A stretch of 64,000 nt of DNA from Pseudaeromonas aegiceratis (GCF_046254905.1 NZ_CP158016.1:3534001-3598000); one strand, 5' to 3'; shown: positions 7,904-16,908, counted from the first letter of the stretch. The notes: generated from the letters alone by a model not told the origin. Made by a program: numbers and translations.

Positions 7904-8425
7904 AGCCCGCAGGGCGTAGCTGCGATTCGCGTCAGCGTCATCGCACGCATGAGAAACAAAGCACATAACCCAGCAAGTTCACAGGCTGGCTCACTGGCTC
8001 CGTCTCCCCTCTGTCTGGCCGAGGAGGATGCGGGGAACAGGCGACGAGGCAGGATGCCGAGTCAGGCATCGCCGCGTCGGGAACGCGTCGATGGCGGGCC
8101 GTGGTGACCCGGTGACGACGAGGGAAGCCGCAGGCCCAGACAGTTGGGGAGTGCCGGGTTCGCCAAGGGGGCCAAATCGAGATTTGGGCGGGATTGAATA
8201 TCCCGACCTCGATTTGGCGCGAGGGCAGGGAAAGCCCGAGCGGAATGCGAAGCCAAGGAAGGCGAAGCCGGCACCAGCCCCCTTGGCACGCCCCCGTGCA
8301 GCGGGTGGTGGTAAAGGCCGGTTGCTGACAAAGGGCGGAACGGCCTCACCAAAAAGCACTGCTGCCGGCTCGGCGCCGAGCAGGGCGCAACGGGCCAAGC
8401 TGGCGTAACCGCCGCCGGCCCGCTA
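7904..8425. repeat. mosaic repeat block between GNAT and uvrD
   Basis: The minus-strand boundary motif lies at about 7912-7957 (complement TTTCTCATGCGTGCGATGAC), pointing into the GNAT gene. The segment 8003-8155 is a direct repeat of 6551-6702. A nested hairpin follows at 8172-8217, and then a unit containing AGGAAGGCGAAGCCGGCACC (8256-8275) that matches 18205-18224. It ends near 8390 with the CTCGGCGCCGAG palindrome. No credible gene is present. Confidence 0.7.
8172..8217. repeat. nested hairpin of the mosaic repeat, variant CCAAATCGAG/CTCGATTTGG
   Basis: The outer stem is CCAAATCGAG (8172-8181) with CTCGATTTGG (8208-8217). The inner stem is CGGGAT (8189-8194) with ATCCCG (8200-8205). Confidence 0.65.
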
Positions 8426-8429
8426 CGCC

Positions 8430-8468
8430 ACCCCACCCTAACCCTCCCCTTGCCAAGGGGAGGGAAGC
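8430..8468. repeat. fragment resembling the MITE interior
   Basis: CACCCTAACCCTCCCCTTGCCAAGGGGAGGG matches the inner hairpin part of the MITE copies at 351-560 and 26221-26413. Neither terminal repeat is present, so it is a relic or an unrelated C-rich hairpin just after the uvrD stop, where it could act as a weak terminator. Confidence 0.4.
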
Positions 8469-8514
8469 CGTCAAGCGGACCAGCCCGCTCCGGGCATCAA
8501 AGGTGCCGCGCTGC

Positions 8515-10707
8515 CTACAGCGCCTCCAACCTCGCATAGCTGGCCACCAACCACTTGCTCCCCGCCTCGTCGAAGTTCACCTGCACCCGGCACTGGGGGC
8601 CGCTGCCTTCGTAGTTGAGCACCACCCCTTCACCGAACTTGGCATGGCGCACCCGCTGCCCCAGGCGCAGGCCGGTGTCGTTGAAGCTCTCCTGGGTCAG
8701 CCGCGGGTTGAAGCGGCTCTGCTCCGCCACCGGCTGGGCCCAGCTCACCTGGGTGCGCAGCCGCACCTCCTCCAGGCACTCGCTGGGCAGCTCTTTTAGG
8801 AAGCGGCTGGGTCTGTGGTACATCTCCTTGCCGTACAGGCGGCGGCTCTCGGCGTGGGTCATGTAGAGCTTGCGCATGGCGCGGGTCATGCCCACGTAAC
8901 ACAGGCGCCGCTCCTCCTCCAGCCGGCCGCTCTCTTCGGCGGAGATCTGGCTGGGGAACATGCCCTCCTCCACCCCCACCATGAACACCAGGGGGAACTC
9001 CAGCCCCTTGGCGCTGTGCAGCGTCATCAGCTGCACCGCCGGCTCAAACTCGTCGGCCTGGGATTCCCCCGCCTCCAATGCGGCATGGGCGACGAAGGCG
9101 GTCAAGGGCGGCAGATCCGCCATGGCCTCGTCTGGGCTGAAGGTGCGGGCGGCGTTGACCAATTCTTCGAGGTTCTCGATGCGGGACTGGCCCTTCTCGC
9201 TCTTCTCCGCCTCGTACAGGCCCCACAGGCCGGACTGGCGCACCACCCGGTCGATCTGCACGTGCAGCGGCAGCTCGTCTGTGTCCCGCTCCAGCAGGTT
9301 GACCAGGTTGATGAACTGGCTCACCGCGCTGGCGGCGCGACCGGCCAGCACCTTGCGCTCGCACAGCGCGATGGCGGCCTGCCAGAGGTTGAGGCCCTGA
9401 TCCCGGGCCGCCTCGCGGATGAGGCCCAGGGTGCGCTCGCCTATGCCCCGGGTCGGGGTGTTCACCACCCGCTCAAACGAGGCGTCGTCCCCCCGGTTGC
9501 CCAGCAGGCGCAGGTAGGCCATGGCGTCCTTGATCTCCTGGCGCTCGAAGAAGCGCAGGCCGCCGTAGATGCGGTAGGCCAGCCGCTCCTGCATCAGGGC
9601 CTCTTCCAGCACCCGGGACTGGGCGTTGTTGCGATACAGGATGGCGCACTCGTCCAGGGTGCCGCCCTCGTCCTTCCAGGCCTTGAGGCGCCCCACCACG
9701 AAGCGGGCCTCGTCCAGCTCGTTGAAGGCGGCGTAGATGGAGATGGGCTCGCCCTCGGCGCCGTCGGTCCACAGCTCCTTGCCCAGCCGCTCGGCGTTGT
9801 TGGCGATGAGCAGGTTGGCGGCGCTCAAGATGGTGGCGGTGCTGCGGTAGTTCTGCTCCAGGCGGATGGTGCGGGCGCCCTGAAAGTCGCTCAGGAAGCG
9901 GCTGATGTTCTCCACCTTGGCGCCGCGCCAGCCGTAGATGGACTGGTCATCGTCACCGACGATCATCACGTGGTTGCGATCCCCGGCCAGCAGGCGGATC
10001 CAGGCGTACTGGATGGCGTTGGTGTCCTGGAACTCGTCCACCAGGATATGGGCGAAGCGCTGCTGGTAGTGCTGCAGGATATGCGGCTTGTGCAGCCACA
10101 GCTCGTGGGCCCGCAGCAGCAGCTCGGCGAAGTCCACGAGGCCGGCGCGATCGCAGGTCTCCTGGTAGATCTGGTAGAGCCGCAGATAGGTCTTGGCCAC
10201 CGGATCCCCCAGGGTGTCGATATCCCGGGGACGCAGGCCGTCGTCCTTCTTGCCGTTGATGAAGCCCGCCACCGAGCGGGGCAGCCACTGCTTCTCGTCC
10301 AGGTTCTGGCCACGGATCACCCGCTTGATGAGCCGCAGCTGATCGTCACTGTCGAGGATCTGGAAGTCCGCCGGCAGGTTGGCGTCCAGATGGTGGGCGC
10401 GCAGCAGGCGGTGGGCGATGCCGTGGAAGGTGCCCATCCACAGGCCGCGGTGCTGGCTGCCCGGGTCGCTGCCTAGCAGGGCTTCAATCCGCCCGCGCAT
10501 CTCGGCCGCCGCCTTGTTGGTGAAGGTCACCGCCAGGATGGAGTAAGGGGAGGCGCGCTCGACCCCCAGCAGCCAGGCGATGCGGTGCACCAGCACCCGG
10601 GTCTTGCCCGAGCCCGCCCCTGCCAGCACCAGCAGGTTCTCAAGCGGGGCCGCCACCGCCTCCCGCTGCTTGTCGTTGAGGCCGTCCAGCAGGGTTTCAA
10701 TCTCCAT
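8515..10707 (-). CDS. uvrD: DNA helicase II UvrD
   Basis: A 730-residue superfamily 1A helicase (3'-5') acting in nucleotide excision repair and mismatch repair. Seen: motif I LAGAGSGKTRVL near residue 30, AVTFTNKAAAEMRGR (Ia), HILVDEFQDTNAIQY (II), GDDDQSIYGWRGA (III), EQNYRST (IV), LMTLHSAKGLEFPLVF (V) and RRLCYVGMTRAM (VI). The length and the C-terminal GQRVRHAKFGEGVVLNYEG tail match UvrD. The ATG at 10707 is chosen over the GTG at 10713 because AGGAG sits five bases before it. A LexA-type box overlaps the ribosome site, implying SOS control as in E. coli. Confidence 0.95.
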   Translation of the reverse strand: MEIETLLDGLNDKQREAVAAPLENLLVLAGAGSGKTRVLVHRIAWLLGVERASPYSILAVTFTNKAAAEMRGRIEALLGSDPGSQHRGLWMGTFHGIAHRLLRAHHLDANLPADFQILDSDDQLRLIKRVIRGQNLDEKQWLPRSVAGFINGKKDDGLRPRDIDTLGDPVAKTYLRLYQIYQETCDRAGLVDFAELLLRAHELWLHKPHILQHYQQRFAHILVDEFQDTNAIQYAWIRLLAGDRNHVMIVGDDDQSIYGWRGAKVENISRFLSDFQGARTIRLEQNYRSTATILSAANLLIANNAERLGKELWTDGAEGEPISIYAAFNELDEARFVVGRLKAWKDEGGTLDECAILYRNNAQSRVLEEALMQERLAYRIYGGLRFFERQEIKDAMAYLRLLGNRGDDASFERVVNTPTRGIGERTLGLIREAARDQGLNLWQAAIALCERKVLAGRAASAVSQFINLVNLLERDTDELPLHVQIDRVVRQSGLWGLYEAEKSEKGQSRIENLEELVNAARTFSPDEAMADLPPLTAFVAHAALEAGESQADEFEPAVQLMTLHSAKGLEFPLVFMVGVEEGMFPSQISAEESGRLEEERRLCYVGMTRAMRKLYMTHAESRRLYGKEMYHRPSRFLKELPSECLEEVRLRTQVSWAQPVAEQSRFNPRLTQESFNDTGLRLGQRVRHAKFGEGVVLNYEGSGPQCRVQVNFDEAGSKWLVASYARLEAL

Positions 10708-10715
10708 CGCCACTC

Positions 10716-10731
10716 CTGATATTTTGTACAG
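10716..10731 (-). promoter_or_regulatory. LexA (SOS) box of uvrD
   Basis: CTG-ATATTTTGTA-CAG matches the CTG-N10-CAG LexA consensus with an AT-rich centre. It lies between a TATAAT -10 hexamer (complement ATTATA at 10740-10745) and the uvrD start, overlapping the ribosome-binding region. E. coli uvrD is LexA-controlled, which supports the call. Confidence 0.65.
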
Positions 10732-10847
10732 TGGTGGGGATTATACACGGACCACAGGGTCAGGCCGACTGCCCAGCACAAAATGCCGCCCTGCGCGCAC
10801 GAGAAAATGGGGGTATATTGAGACCCACTGTTCAGCAGAAGGGGGGA

Positions 10848-11618
10848 ATGCACATGGTGCGACTGGTCTGGTTGCTATGGCTGCTCAGCTTGCCCCTCGG
10901 CGCTGCGCCACTGCGCATCGGTGGCACCCTGGAACCGCCCCTGCGCTATCTGGACCCACAGGGCCGCCCGGCGGGCCTGGACGTGGAGGTCATCCGGACC
11001 CTGCTTGGCCGCATGGGAGTGGATAATCACATCCAACTGGTTACCAGCTCGGCCCGCCTGATGCGCGAGGCCAAGCTGGGGCACTTTGACATGCTGCTGA
11101 CCCTGTCCAAGGATCCCAGCCGCCTGGCACTGCTGAGCTACCCCCAGCAAGCCCACCTGCAGATCGGCTGGTATTTCTTCGTCCGCAAGGAGGACAAGGC
11201 CCGCCTCAGGTTCCATGACTACCAGGATCTCAAACCCTGGCGCATCGGCTTGACCCAGGATTACGTCTACACCCCCGCCTTCCTGGCCGCCGTCAATCAA
11301 CCCGGCTTTCGGCTGCAAACCATCACCCAGAACCGGCTGCAACTGCCCAAGCTGCTGGCCGGCCATATCGACATAGTGCCGCTGAACCAGATCACCGCCC
11401 TGGCCCAGATCCAGGCCCAAGGCTGGCAGGATCGGCTCGACTACCTGACGCCGCCCCTGACCCGCCAGCCCTACTACAATCCCCTGGTGCTCGCCTCCCC
11501 CTATCCCGACAAGCCGGCACTGCTGCGCCGCTACGATGCCGAGCTGAGCCAGATGATCCAGGACGGCAGCCTGGCGGCCCTCTACCGGCGCTATCAGCTG
11601 ACCGAGGCGCTACCCTAG
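10848..11618 (+). CDS. periplasmic amino-acid-type substrate-binding protein (SBP family 3)
   Basis: A 256-residue protein with an N-terminal signal (VRLVWLLWLLSLPLGAAP), then the typical SBP_bac_3 opening LRIGGTLEPPLRYLDPQGRPAGLDVEVIRTLL, a central FDMLLTLSKDPSRL, and a C-terminal LSQMIQDGSLAALYRRYQL. Such proteins bind amino acids for ABC importers or act as stand-alone sensors. No permease or ATPase gene is adjacent, so its partner is unknown. GGGGGG precedes the ATG at 10848; a second ATG at 10854 is possible. It is inserted in opposite orientation between uvrD and the yigB-like gene, which are adjacent in many relatives. Confidence 0.75.
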   Translation: MHMVRLVWLLWLLSLPLGAAPLRIGGTLEPPLRYLDPQGRPAGLDVEVIRTLLGRMGVDNHIQLVTSSARLMREAKLGHFDMLLTLSKDPSRLALLSYPQQAHLQIGWYFFVRKEDKARLRFHDYQDLKPWRIGLTQDYVYTPAFLAAVNQPGFRLQTITQNRLQLPKLLAGHIDIVPLNQITALAQIQAQGWQDRLDYLTPPLTRQPYYNPLVLASPYPDKPALLRRYDAELSQMIQDGSLAALYRRYQLTEALP

Positions 11619-11628
11619 CCCGCTGGTC

Positions 11629-12336
11629 TCACAGCAGCAGCAACAGCTCGTCCAGCCGGTTCAGCATCAGATCCGGCAGGCGGTGCAACGCCTGCAACGA
11701 ACGGTGATGGTCGTTGAGCCAGGCGCTGCGGTAGCCGTTGCGCAGGGCCCCCAGCACGTCGGTGAAGACATCATCCCCCACGTGGAGTATCTGGCCCGGC
11801 GCCAGCCCCAGCCGCTCGGTCATCTGGGCGAACAGATCCGGCGCCGGCTTCATGGCAAAGCCGCCGCCGGCCTTGAGCACGTGCTGGAAGTGATGATCCA
11901 GCGCCAGCCGCTCCAGCAGCACGTTGCCGTTGGTGATCACCACCAGGGGGAAGCGCTCGGCCAGGGCGCCCAGCACCTGGCGGGTGGACTCCGGCACCTC
12001 GACCTGGGAGCGGATCTCCAGGAACTGGGCGAACACCTTGTCCGCCTCCATCGCGGCCTCGGCGGCCGCCATGCCGCCCCACTCCAGGCCACAGGCCAGC
12101 AGCCGGCGCCGGCACAACGAGACATCGTGGCGCAGGGCCGGCTGCTCCCGCTGCAGCCTGTGCTTCAACGCCTGCCACCAGGCCCGGTCGCACATGGCGG
12201 TCTGCAGGTAGGTGTCGCGCATGTGCGCCACCATCCAGGCCTCCGCCTGCTCGATGACGGGCCCGTTGTCATACAGGGTGTCATCCAGATCGAAACTGAG
12301 GGCGGCGATGGGCCCGAGGGCGCGAAAGAATTCCAT
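11629..12336 (-). CDS. yigB: HAD-family phosphatase, YigB-like
   Basis: A 235-residue haloacid dehalogenase-type hydrolase. Motif I is FDLDDTLYDN (nucleophile Asp and general acid Asp), motif II is VVITNGN, Lys of KPAPDLF is motif III, and GDDVFTDVLGA is motif IV. The insert between motifs I and II forms a cap domain. YigB of E. coli dephosphorylates FMN and other small phosphates, and its gene sits in the xerC-yigB-uvrD run. Here it is on the same strand as both, but separated from them by inserted genes. The ATG at 12336, with GGAG seven bases before it, is preferred to a TTG at 12354. Confidence 0.85.
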   Translation of the reverse strand: MEFFRALGPIAALSFDLDDTLYDNGPVIEQAEAWMVAHMRDTYLQTAMCDRAWWQALKHRLQREQPALRHDVSLCRRRLLACGLEWGGMAAAEAAMEADKVFAQFLEIRSQVEVPESTRQVLGALAERFPLVVITNGNVLLERLALDHHFQHVLKAGGGFAMKPAPDLFAQMTERLGLAPGQILHVGDDVFTDVLGALRNGYRSAWLNDHHRSLQALHRLPDLMLNRLDELLLLL

Positions 12337-12407
12337 GACTGACTCCGGCGGCAACAGACTCCCACCATGCTAACGCCAATGGCGCCGGATGAGAAAACCC
12401 AATCCGC

Positions 12408-13343
12408 CTAGTGCCGGGCGGCCCGGGCGTAGTCCGGCCCCATCTTGCGGCAGAAGTCCTGCACCACCTGATGGGCCAGGTGGGCTATGGTCTCGCAGCA
12501 CTCCAGCCCGGGGCCAGTACGCCAGCTGGCCACCTGGGAGAGCATGGAGAGGCAGTTGTCGGTGAGATCCTGGATCTGGATGATGGCCAGCTTGCCGGAT
12601 GCCAGCTGCTCGGTCACCAGGGCCGGCGGTATCACGCCGACGCCGAAGCCCTCCTCGATCATGCGGATCATGGCGGCGAAGGAGTTGACGCAGGTGATGC
12701 GCGGCGAGTCGATGCCGTGCAGGTTCAGTAGGCTGACGATGTCCTGGTGGGGCCGGGAGTGGGCGACGAAGGTGATGATGCGGTGCTGGGCTAGGCTGGC
12801 CAGGGAGTCGTAGCGGCGATGCAGCGGCGAGCCGCTGGCCACGATCCACTGCAGGGGGTAGCGCACCAGCTCCAGGTTGTTCACCGATTCCAGGCGGAAG
12901 GGTTCCACCTGGAAGGCGATGTCCAGATAGCCCTTTTGCAACTGGTTGCACAGGTTGCGGCCGCTGTCGGCGGTGACCTCCACCTCCAGATCCGGAAACT
13001 GCTCCGAGATGCGGGCGATGAGCTGGGTGAACCAGGTGTAGATCACCGAGTCGATCACCCCCACCCGCACCTTGCCCCGGCCGTCCCGCGCCGCCCCCAT
13101 GGCCTGGCGCAGGGCATAGTGCTGGCTGACGATGCGCTCGGCGTACTCCCGCACCCGCTGGCCGTCCGGGGTCAGCACCACGCCGCGGCTCTCCCGCACG
13201 AACAGCTTGACCCCCAGCTCCTCCTCCAGCCCGGCGATGCGGTGGGAAATGGAGGCCTGGGTGGTGAACAGCTTCTCGGCGGTGAGGCGAAAGCTCTTCA
13301 GGCGGGCGACCCACAGAAAGGTCTCCAGAAAACGGATGTTCAT
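12408..13343 (-). CDS. LysR-family transcriptional regulator, divergent from an MFS exporter
   Basis: A 311-residue regulator. The N-terminal winged HTH starts MNIRFLETFLWVARLKSFRLTAEKLFTTQASISHRI-type and is followed by the LysR substrate-binding domain (VRVGVIDSVIYTWF...). The start with the canonical MNIRFLETF was chosen over a longer frame that adds 22 non-homologous residues. It is transcribed away from the MFS transporter gene at 13602, so control of that gene from the shared ~258-bp region is likely. The inducer is unknown. Confidence 0.85.
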   Translation of the reverse strand: MNIRFLETFLWVARLKSFRLTAEKLFTTQASISHRIAGLEEELGVKLFVRESRGVVLTPDGQRVREYAERIVSQHYALRQAMGAARDGRGKVRVGVIDSVIYTWFTQLIARISEQFPDLEVEVTADSGRNLCNQLQKGYLDIAFQVEPFRLESVNNLELVRYPLQWIVASGSPLHRRYDSLASLAQHRIITFVAHSRPHQDIVSLLNLHGIDSPRITCVNSFAAMIRMIEEGFGVGVIPPALVTEQLASGKLAIIQIQDLTDNCLSMLSQVASWRTGPGLECCETIAHLAHQVVQDFCRKMGPDYARAARH

Positions 13344-13601
13344 CTCATGCTCCCATCCCCGGCAGGGGCCTGCCGGCGGCGCGGCGAACCAGGGTCGTTT
13401 GGCTAGCAAATTTCAGGCCAGCGAGTGAATACTTTTTCCTATCGCCGGCCATGCAAATTAGTCGTTCGACAGGGATCCGGCCCCGTCGGGATAATGTTCA
13501 CACACACCGGATAGTGGCGACAAGGCAGTTTATTTCGCAGGTGTTTTCCCTCCTATCCAGCGTCATCCCCTGAGAATTAATCCAACAAGAGTATTTGTTT
13601 C

Positions 13602-14867
13602 ATGAGTGGTGCCCCCAGCCAGGGCGGGCGCGTGCCTGCGCCCGCCCCAAGCGAACAAAATTCCAGCAACGTGAGCTGGCTCCCGGTGATCTTCGCCTGT
13701 CTGATGATTGCCGTGGGGCAATCCGGCATGGGCATGCTGCTGCCGGCCCTGCCCGGCCTGCAGGATGACATGGGCCTGTCGGTGCAGCAGGCCCAGTGGC
13801 TGGTCTCCGGCTACCTGCTGGGCTTCGGCCCCAGCCAGCTGCTGTTCGGCCCCCTCTCCGATCGCTACGGCCGCCGCCCCGTGCTGCTGGCCGGGCTGGC
13901 CCTGGCCCTGACGGGCATCATGCTGGCCCTGGCCGGCCACGCCAGCCTGACCGCCCTGCTGCTGGGCCGCCTGCTGCAGGGCATGGGCGCCGGCTGTGCC
14001 TCGGTGATCGCCCGGGTATCCCTGCGGGATCGCTTCGAGGGCCCCTTCCTGCGCCAGGCCATGTCCTATTTCGCCACCACCATGGCCTTCGTGCCCACCA
14101 TAGCCCCGCTGTTCGGCGGCCTGCTGGCCCAGCAGTACGGCTGGCTCAGCGTGTTTGTCTGCATGGCCGGCTACCTGATGCTGCTGTGGGTGGTGATCGT
14201 CTGCCTCTTCGACGAATGTCACCCGCCGCAGGATCAGGGCCTGCGGGTACGGGACGTAGCCTGGCAGTACCTGGATCTGCTGCACAACCGGCACTTCCTC
14301 TGCTTCGCCGGCATCGTCTGGGTGCAGTACGGCCTCAACGTGCTGTGCGTCTCGGTGATGCCCTTCTTGATGCAGCGCGGCGTGGGCATGGATGCCGCGG
14401 CCTACGGCCACTGGACCCTGGTGCCGGCCCTGGCGCTGATCGCCGGGGGCTTCGCCGCCAGCAAGAGCCGCCACCGGTTTAGCCAGTCCCAGCAACTGCT
14501 GCTGGCCTGCCTGCTGCAGGGCATCGCCGGTCTAGTGCTGCTCATCCTGCCCCTGTCGGCCTGGGGACTGATGGGCTGTCAGGCGCTGTTCACCTTCGCC
14601 AACGGCATGGCCTTCCCCTCCGCCCTCTCCAGCCTGCTGGAGCCGTTCAAGAAGACCGCCGGCACCGCCACCGCCCTGGCCGGCGCCGGCCAGATGCTGG
14701 TCGCCTCCCTGGGCACCGCCTGGCTGGTCAGCCTGGGAGTCAACAGCCCGTCCGCCCTGGGTCACTGCCTGCTGCTGGGTGCCCTGCTGCTGGTGCTGCT
14801 GGCGCGCCTGGGCCGCAAGGCGGTGCCCGCCGCCGATGAGTGGCATGGCATGCCGAGTCATTCTTGA
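13602..14867 (+). CDS. MFS drug-resistance-type exporter (EmrD/Bcr-like)
   Basis: A 421-residue inner-membrane protein with about 12 hydrophobic helices. The MFS loop 2-3 signature GPLSDRYGRRPVLL and motif C-like GRLLQGMGAGCASVIARVSLRD point to the drug:H+ antiporter (12-TMS, Bcr/CflA/EmrD) group. The first ~25 residues are a soluble Pro/Ser-rich tail. The divergent LysR gene probably controls it. The substrate is not predictable. A GGGGGC-GGCT-GCCCCC hairpin (14868-14883) overlaps the stop region. Confidence 0.85.
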   Translation: MSGAPSQGGRVPAPAPSEQNSSNVSWLPVIFACLMIAVGQSGMGMLLPALPGLQDDMGLSVQQAQWLVSGYLLGFGPSQLLFGPLSDRYGRRPVLLAGLALALTGIMLALAGHASLTALLLGRLLQGMGAGCASVIARVSLRDRFEGPFLRQAMSYFATTMAFVPTIAPLFGGLLAQQYGWLSVFVCMAGYLMLLWVVIVCLFDECHPPQDQGLRVRDVAWQYLDLLHNRHFLCFAGIVWVQYGLNVLCVSVMPFLMQRGVGMDAAAYGHWTLVPALALIAGGFAASKSRHRFSQSQQLLLACLLQGIAGLVLLILPLSAWGLMGCQALFTFANGMAFPSALSSLLEPFKKTAGTATALAGAGQMLVASLGTAWLVSLGVNSPSALGHCLLLGALLLVLLARLGRKAVPAADEWHGMPSHS

Positions 14868-14883
14868 GGGGGCGGCTGCCCCC
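14868..14883 (+). terminator. hairpin after the MFS gene
   Basis: GGGGGC-GGCT-GCCCCC directly follows the stop codon. No T-run follows, so efficiency is uncertain. Confidence 0.4.
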
Positions 14884-14954
14884 GGGGGCCCCCGCGGGGG
14901 CGCGGTGCGCGGCCTTGCGGGCCTGGCCAGGGTCATTGCTGACCTGCTGCACCC

Positions 14955-15600
14955 TAACGGGATTTCGATAGGGCGTTGCCCGTTGCGGCAGGCTCTGGAT
15001 TTGATGCAGTGAGATCCGTTGCGCCCTCTTCCGCCTTGGGCGCCTTTCCCGCCCGCCGCTGAGCGGGGGCGCGGCTAGGGGCATTGCAGTCCAGGCCATG
15101 GCTCCATGCTTGGACTTTGATACGACTTGGTCCGTTGCGCCCTGTCCGGCATCGCGCCTTTACCCACTCCGCTGGCGCGGGGGCGCGGCAAGGGGGGCCA
15201 TGCTGCCCCCCTTACCCATCCCCAGCACTCCCCAACTGTCTGGGCCTGCGGCTTCCCTCGTCGTCCGCGCCGGGCTTGGGGCTCGTCATCAACACGCCTC
15301 CATGCGTGATGATGACTGGCTCGGGCTCCCTGCCTCGCCGCCCCGCCCACCGCAGACTCCTCGGCCAGACAGAGGGGAGCCGGATCCAATTAGCCAGTTA
15401 GCAGGTATATATAGCTGGATGGTTGTTTCCCATGCGTGCGATGACGCTGACGCGAATCGCAGCTACGCGGGCTCCCGGCGCGGCGATGCCTGACTCGGCA
15501 TCCTGCCTCGTCGCCTGTTCCCCGCCGGCTCCTCGGCCAGACAGAGGGGAGTCTGATCCCGTTAGCCAACCCGAGAGGTCCCTCGGCCAAGTGGGTTGAG
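14955..15600. repeat. mosaic repeat block, left of the cassette region
   Basis: Contains the same units as the blocks near 3.1-3.6 kb and 18 kb. A GTCATCAACACGCCTCCATG unit (15284-15303) matches one at about 3510-3530. GCCGCCCCGCCCACCGC then TCGGCCAGACAGAGGGGAG appears at 15337-15379, and the latter again at 15532-15550. The part 15361-15442 is the left arm of a long inverted repeat. No credible gene. Confidence 0.7.
15361..15442 (+). repeat. left arm of an 82-bp inverted repeat bounding the cassette region
   Basis: Runs from TCGGCCAGACAGAGGGGAG to TTTCCCATGCGTGCGAT. Its complement is at 17974-18056 with about four substitutions and one extra base. The boundary motif continues inward (GACGCTGACGCGAATCGCAG) to about 15470. 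The two arms enclose about 2.5 kb holding the DUF2971 and PLP-enzyme genes. Confidence 0.8.
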
Positions 15601-15977
15601 CTGAGCGCAAGCTAAGCCCAAACCATCGCCATCACTGCCAAGGTGTGAAGAACAAGCCACCCTGCTCAACGGCATCGTTGGCAATGGTTCGAATGTGACC
15701 TACCGAGGTGTCAACGCAGGCAAAGCCGGTTAGGATAGGACTCAATAGAGTGGATACTGGCAGCGCATGGGGCAAACGCCTGTATGGCGGATCAGATGGA
15801 ACACGATCAGGTCCCACTGCGGGATAGACGGCCAATGTGCCGCCTATCCACACAGGGCAAACAAGGGGCATATTTTTTACCGCCCAGACAATGGGTTGCA
15901 AGGCACACCCGCCTTGCTCGGCGGAACTAGATGGCACGCCCCCCGTAGATAGGTGGCAAAATGCCGCTTAATAAATT
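15601..15977. other. unassigned unique sequence left of the first cassette
   Basis: No repeat-family match was noticed in this stretch. A minus-strand open frame of 101 codons (15632-15937) begins MPSSSAEQGGCALQPIVW, but it has no convincing ribosome site or recognisable domain. GGTGGCA-AAA-TGCCGC (15951-15967) is a small imperfect hairpin immediately before the GTTATAAC junction. The stretch could be a decayed cassette. Confidence 0.4.
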
Positions 15978-15999
15978 GTTATAACTCAAGGAGGGCGCT

Positions 16000-16836
16000 G
16001 TGCTATTTAAATATCTAGAGCCAGATAGGATTGATGTTTTAGATTCGAATCTTATTCGCTTTACACAGCCAGCTGACTTTAATGATCCTTTTGAGTTTAA
16101 ACCTGTCATTTCAACTTTGGCTTCAAAAGAAGAAATGGACGAGATGTTCGAAAGCAAAATCAAGAGTTTAATTAAAACTGAGTTAGAAAAAATACCTCCT
16201 GAGTTAAGAAAATTAATTTCGCCAGCTCAGTTAGAAGTTTTAACAAGACAAAACTACGGTCAATATTGGCCGGAAATAAATAAGCTGTTTTCAGCCATGG
16301 GTGGCGTAGTCGCCCAAACTTTTGCTGAAAAATCAAACGAAATTATCGGAGTTCTTTCGCTAACGGAGAAAAACAGCAATTTACTTATGTGGGCGCACTA
16401 TGCCCGTTCACATACAGGATTTTGCATAGGATTTGACGATAACAATCCGTTCTTCAATCAAAAACGAAGCGATAGAGATGAGTTTTATCATCTTCGAAAA
16501 GTAGAATATGCGAAAGATAGACCGACAAAACGTGTAATGGAACTTACTGGAGTTGAACTCCTCTTAGTTAAATCTGAAGATTGGTTTTATGAGCAAGAGT
16601 GGCGTATGTGTGCTGTATTAAGCGACTCAAACAGAGTGATTGAGGCGGATACATACCCTATACACCTTTTTAACTTTCCAAAAAGTGCAGTCAAAGAAGT
16701 CATCTTAGGGGCGCGTATGGAAAATAAGAAAAAAGATCAGCTGCTCAACGTTCTTAGTTCGAAATATGAAAACGTGGTGGTCAAGCAGGCTTGTATTTCA
16801 CCAACAGAGTTCAAGGTCGAGCTCGTTGAGTTATAA
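16000..16836 (+). CDS. DUF2971 family protein, first integron-type cassette
   Basis: A 278-residue protein with the DUF2971 pattern: LFKYLEPDRIDVLDSNLIRFTQP-type start, PADFNDPFEF (~residues 24-33), then GVLSLTEKNSNLLMWAHYARSHTGFCIGFD (~117-146) and EDWFYEQEWR (~193-202), ending with VILGARM. The start is a GTG preceded by AAGGAGG. The function of DUF2971 is not established. Members often occur in accessory and defence-rich regions, so an abortive-infection role is possible but unproven. The gene is AT-rich and its stop codon lies inside the attC-like site at 16831. Confidence 0.75.
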   Translation: MLFKYLEPDRIDVLDSNLIRFTQPADFNDPFEFKPVISTLASKEEMDEMFESKIKSLIKTELEKIPPELRKLISPAQLEVLTRQNYGQYWPEINKLFSAMGGVVAQTFAEKSNEIIGVLSLTEKNSNLLMWAHYARSHTGFCIGFDDNNPFFNQKRSDRDEFYHLRKVEYAKDRPTKRVMELTGVELLLVKSEDWFYEQEWRMCAVLSDSNRVIEADTYPIHLFNFPKSAVKEVILGARMENKKKDQLLNVLSSKYENVVVKQACISPTEFKVELVEL

Positions 16837-16908
16837 CAATCCGCGTCATACGGGGCCTGCGGCCCCTGCGACGCTCACAAGTTCGCGCGCATGCGCGGGG
16901 CGTTAAAT
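16831..16908 (+). other. attC-like recombination site 1 (78 bp)
   Basis: It starts TTATAACAATCCGCG, a form seen in Vibrio-type attC sites, and ends GCGGGGC-GTTAAAT, where GTTAAAT fits the GTTRRRY core. CCGCG on the left pairs with CGCGG on the right. The centre has GGGGCCTGCGGCCCC and GCGCGCATGCGCG hairpins. It overlaps the stop codon of the preceding gene and ends 17 bases before the next start, as in gene cassettes. The left core deviates from RYYYAAC. Confidence 0.6.

Noticed and set aside
6443..8420. Possible CRISPR array
   Set aside because: Repeats are long, mosaic and irregularly spaced, or are a four-unit 8-bp tandem; no spacer pattern and no cas genes.
8815..10476. Plus-strand open frame of 553 codons
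   Set aside because: Antisense to uvrD, whose helicase motifs are unambiguous.
15632..15937. Minus-strand open frame of 101 codons
   Set aside because: No ribosome site, domain or consistent codon pattern; kept only as an unassigned stretch.
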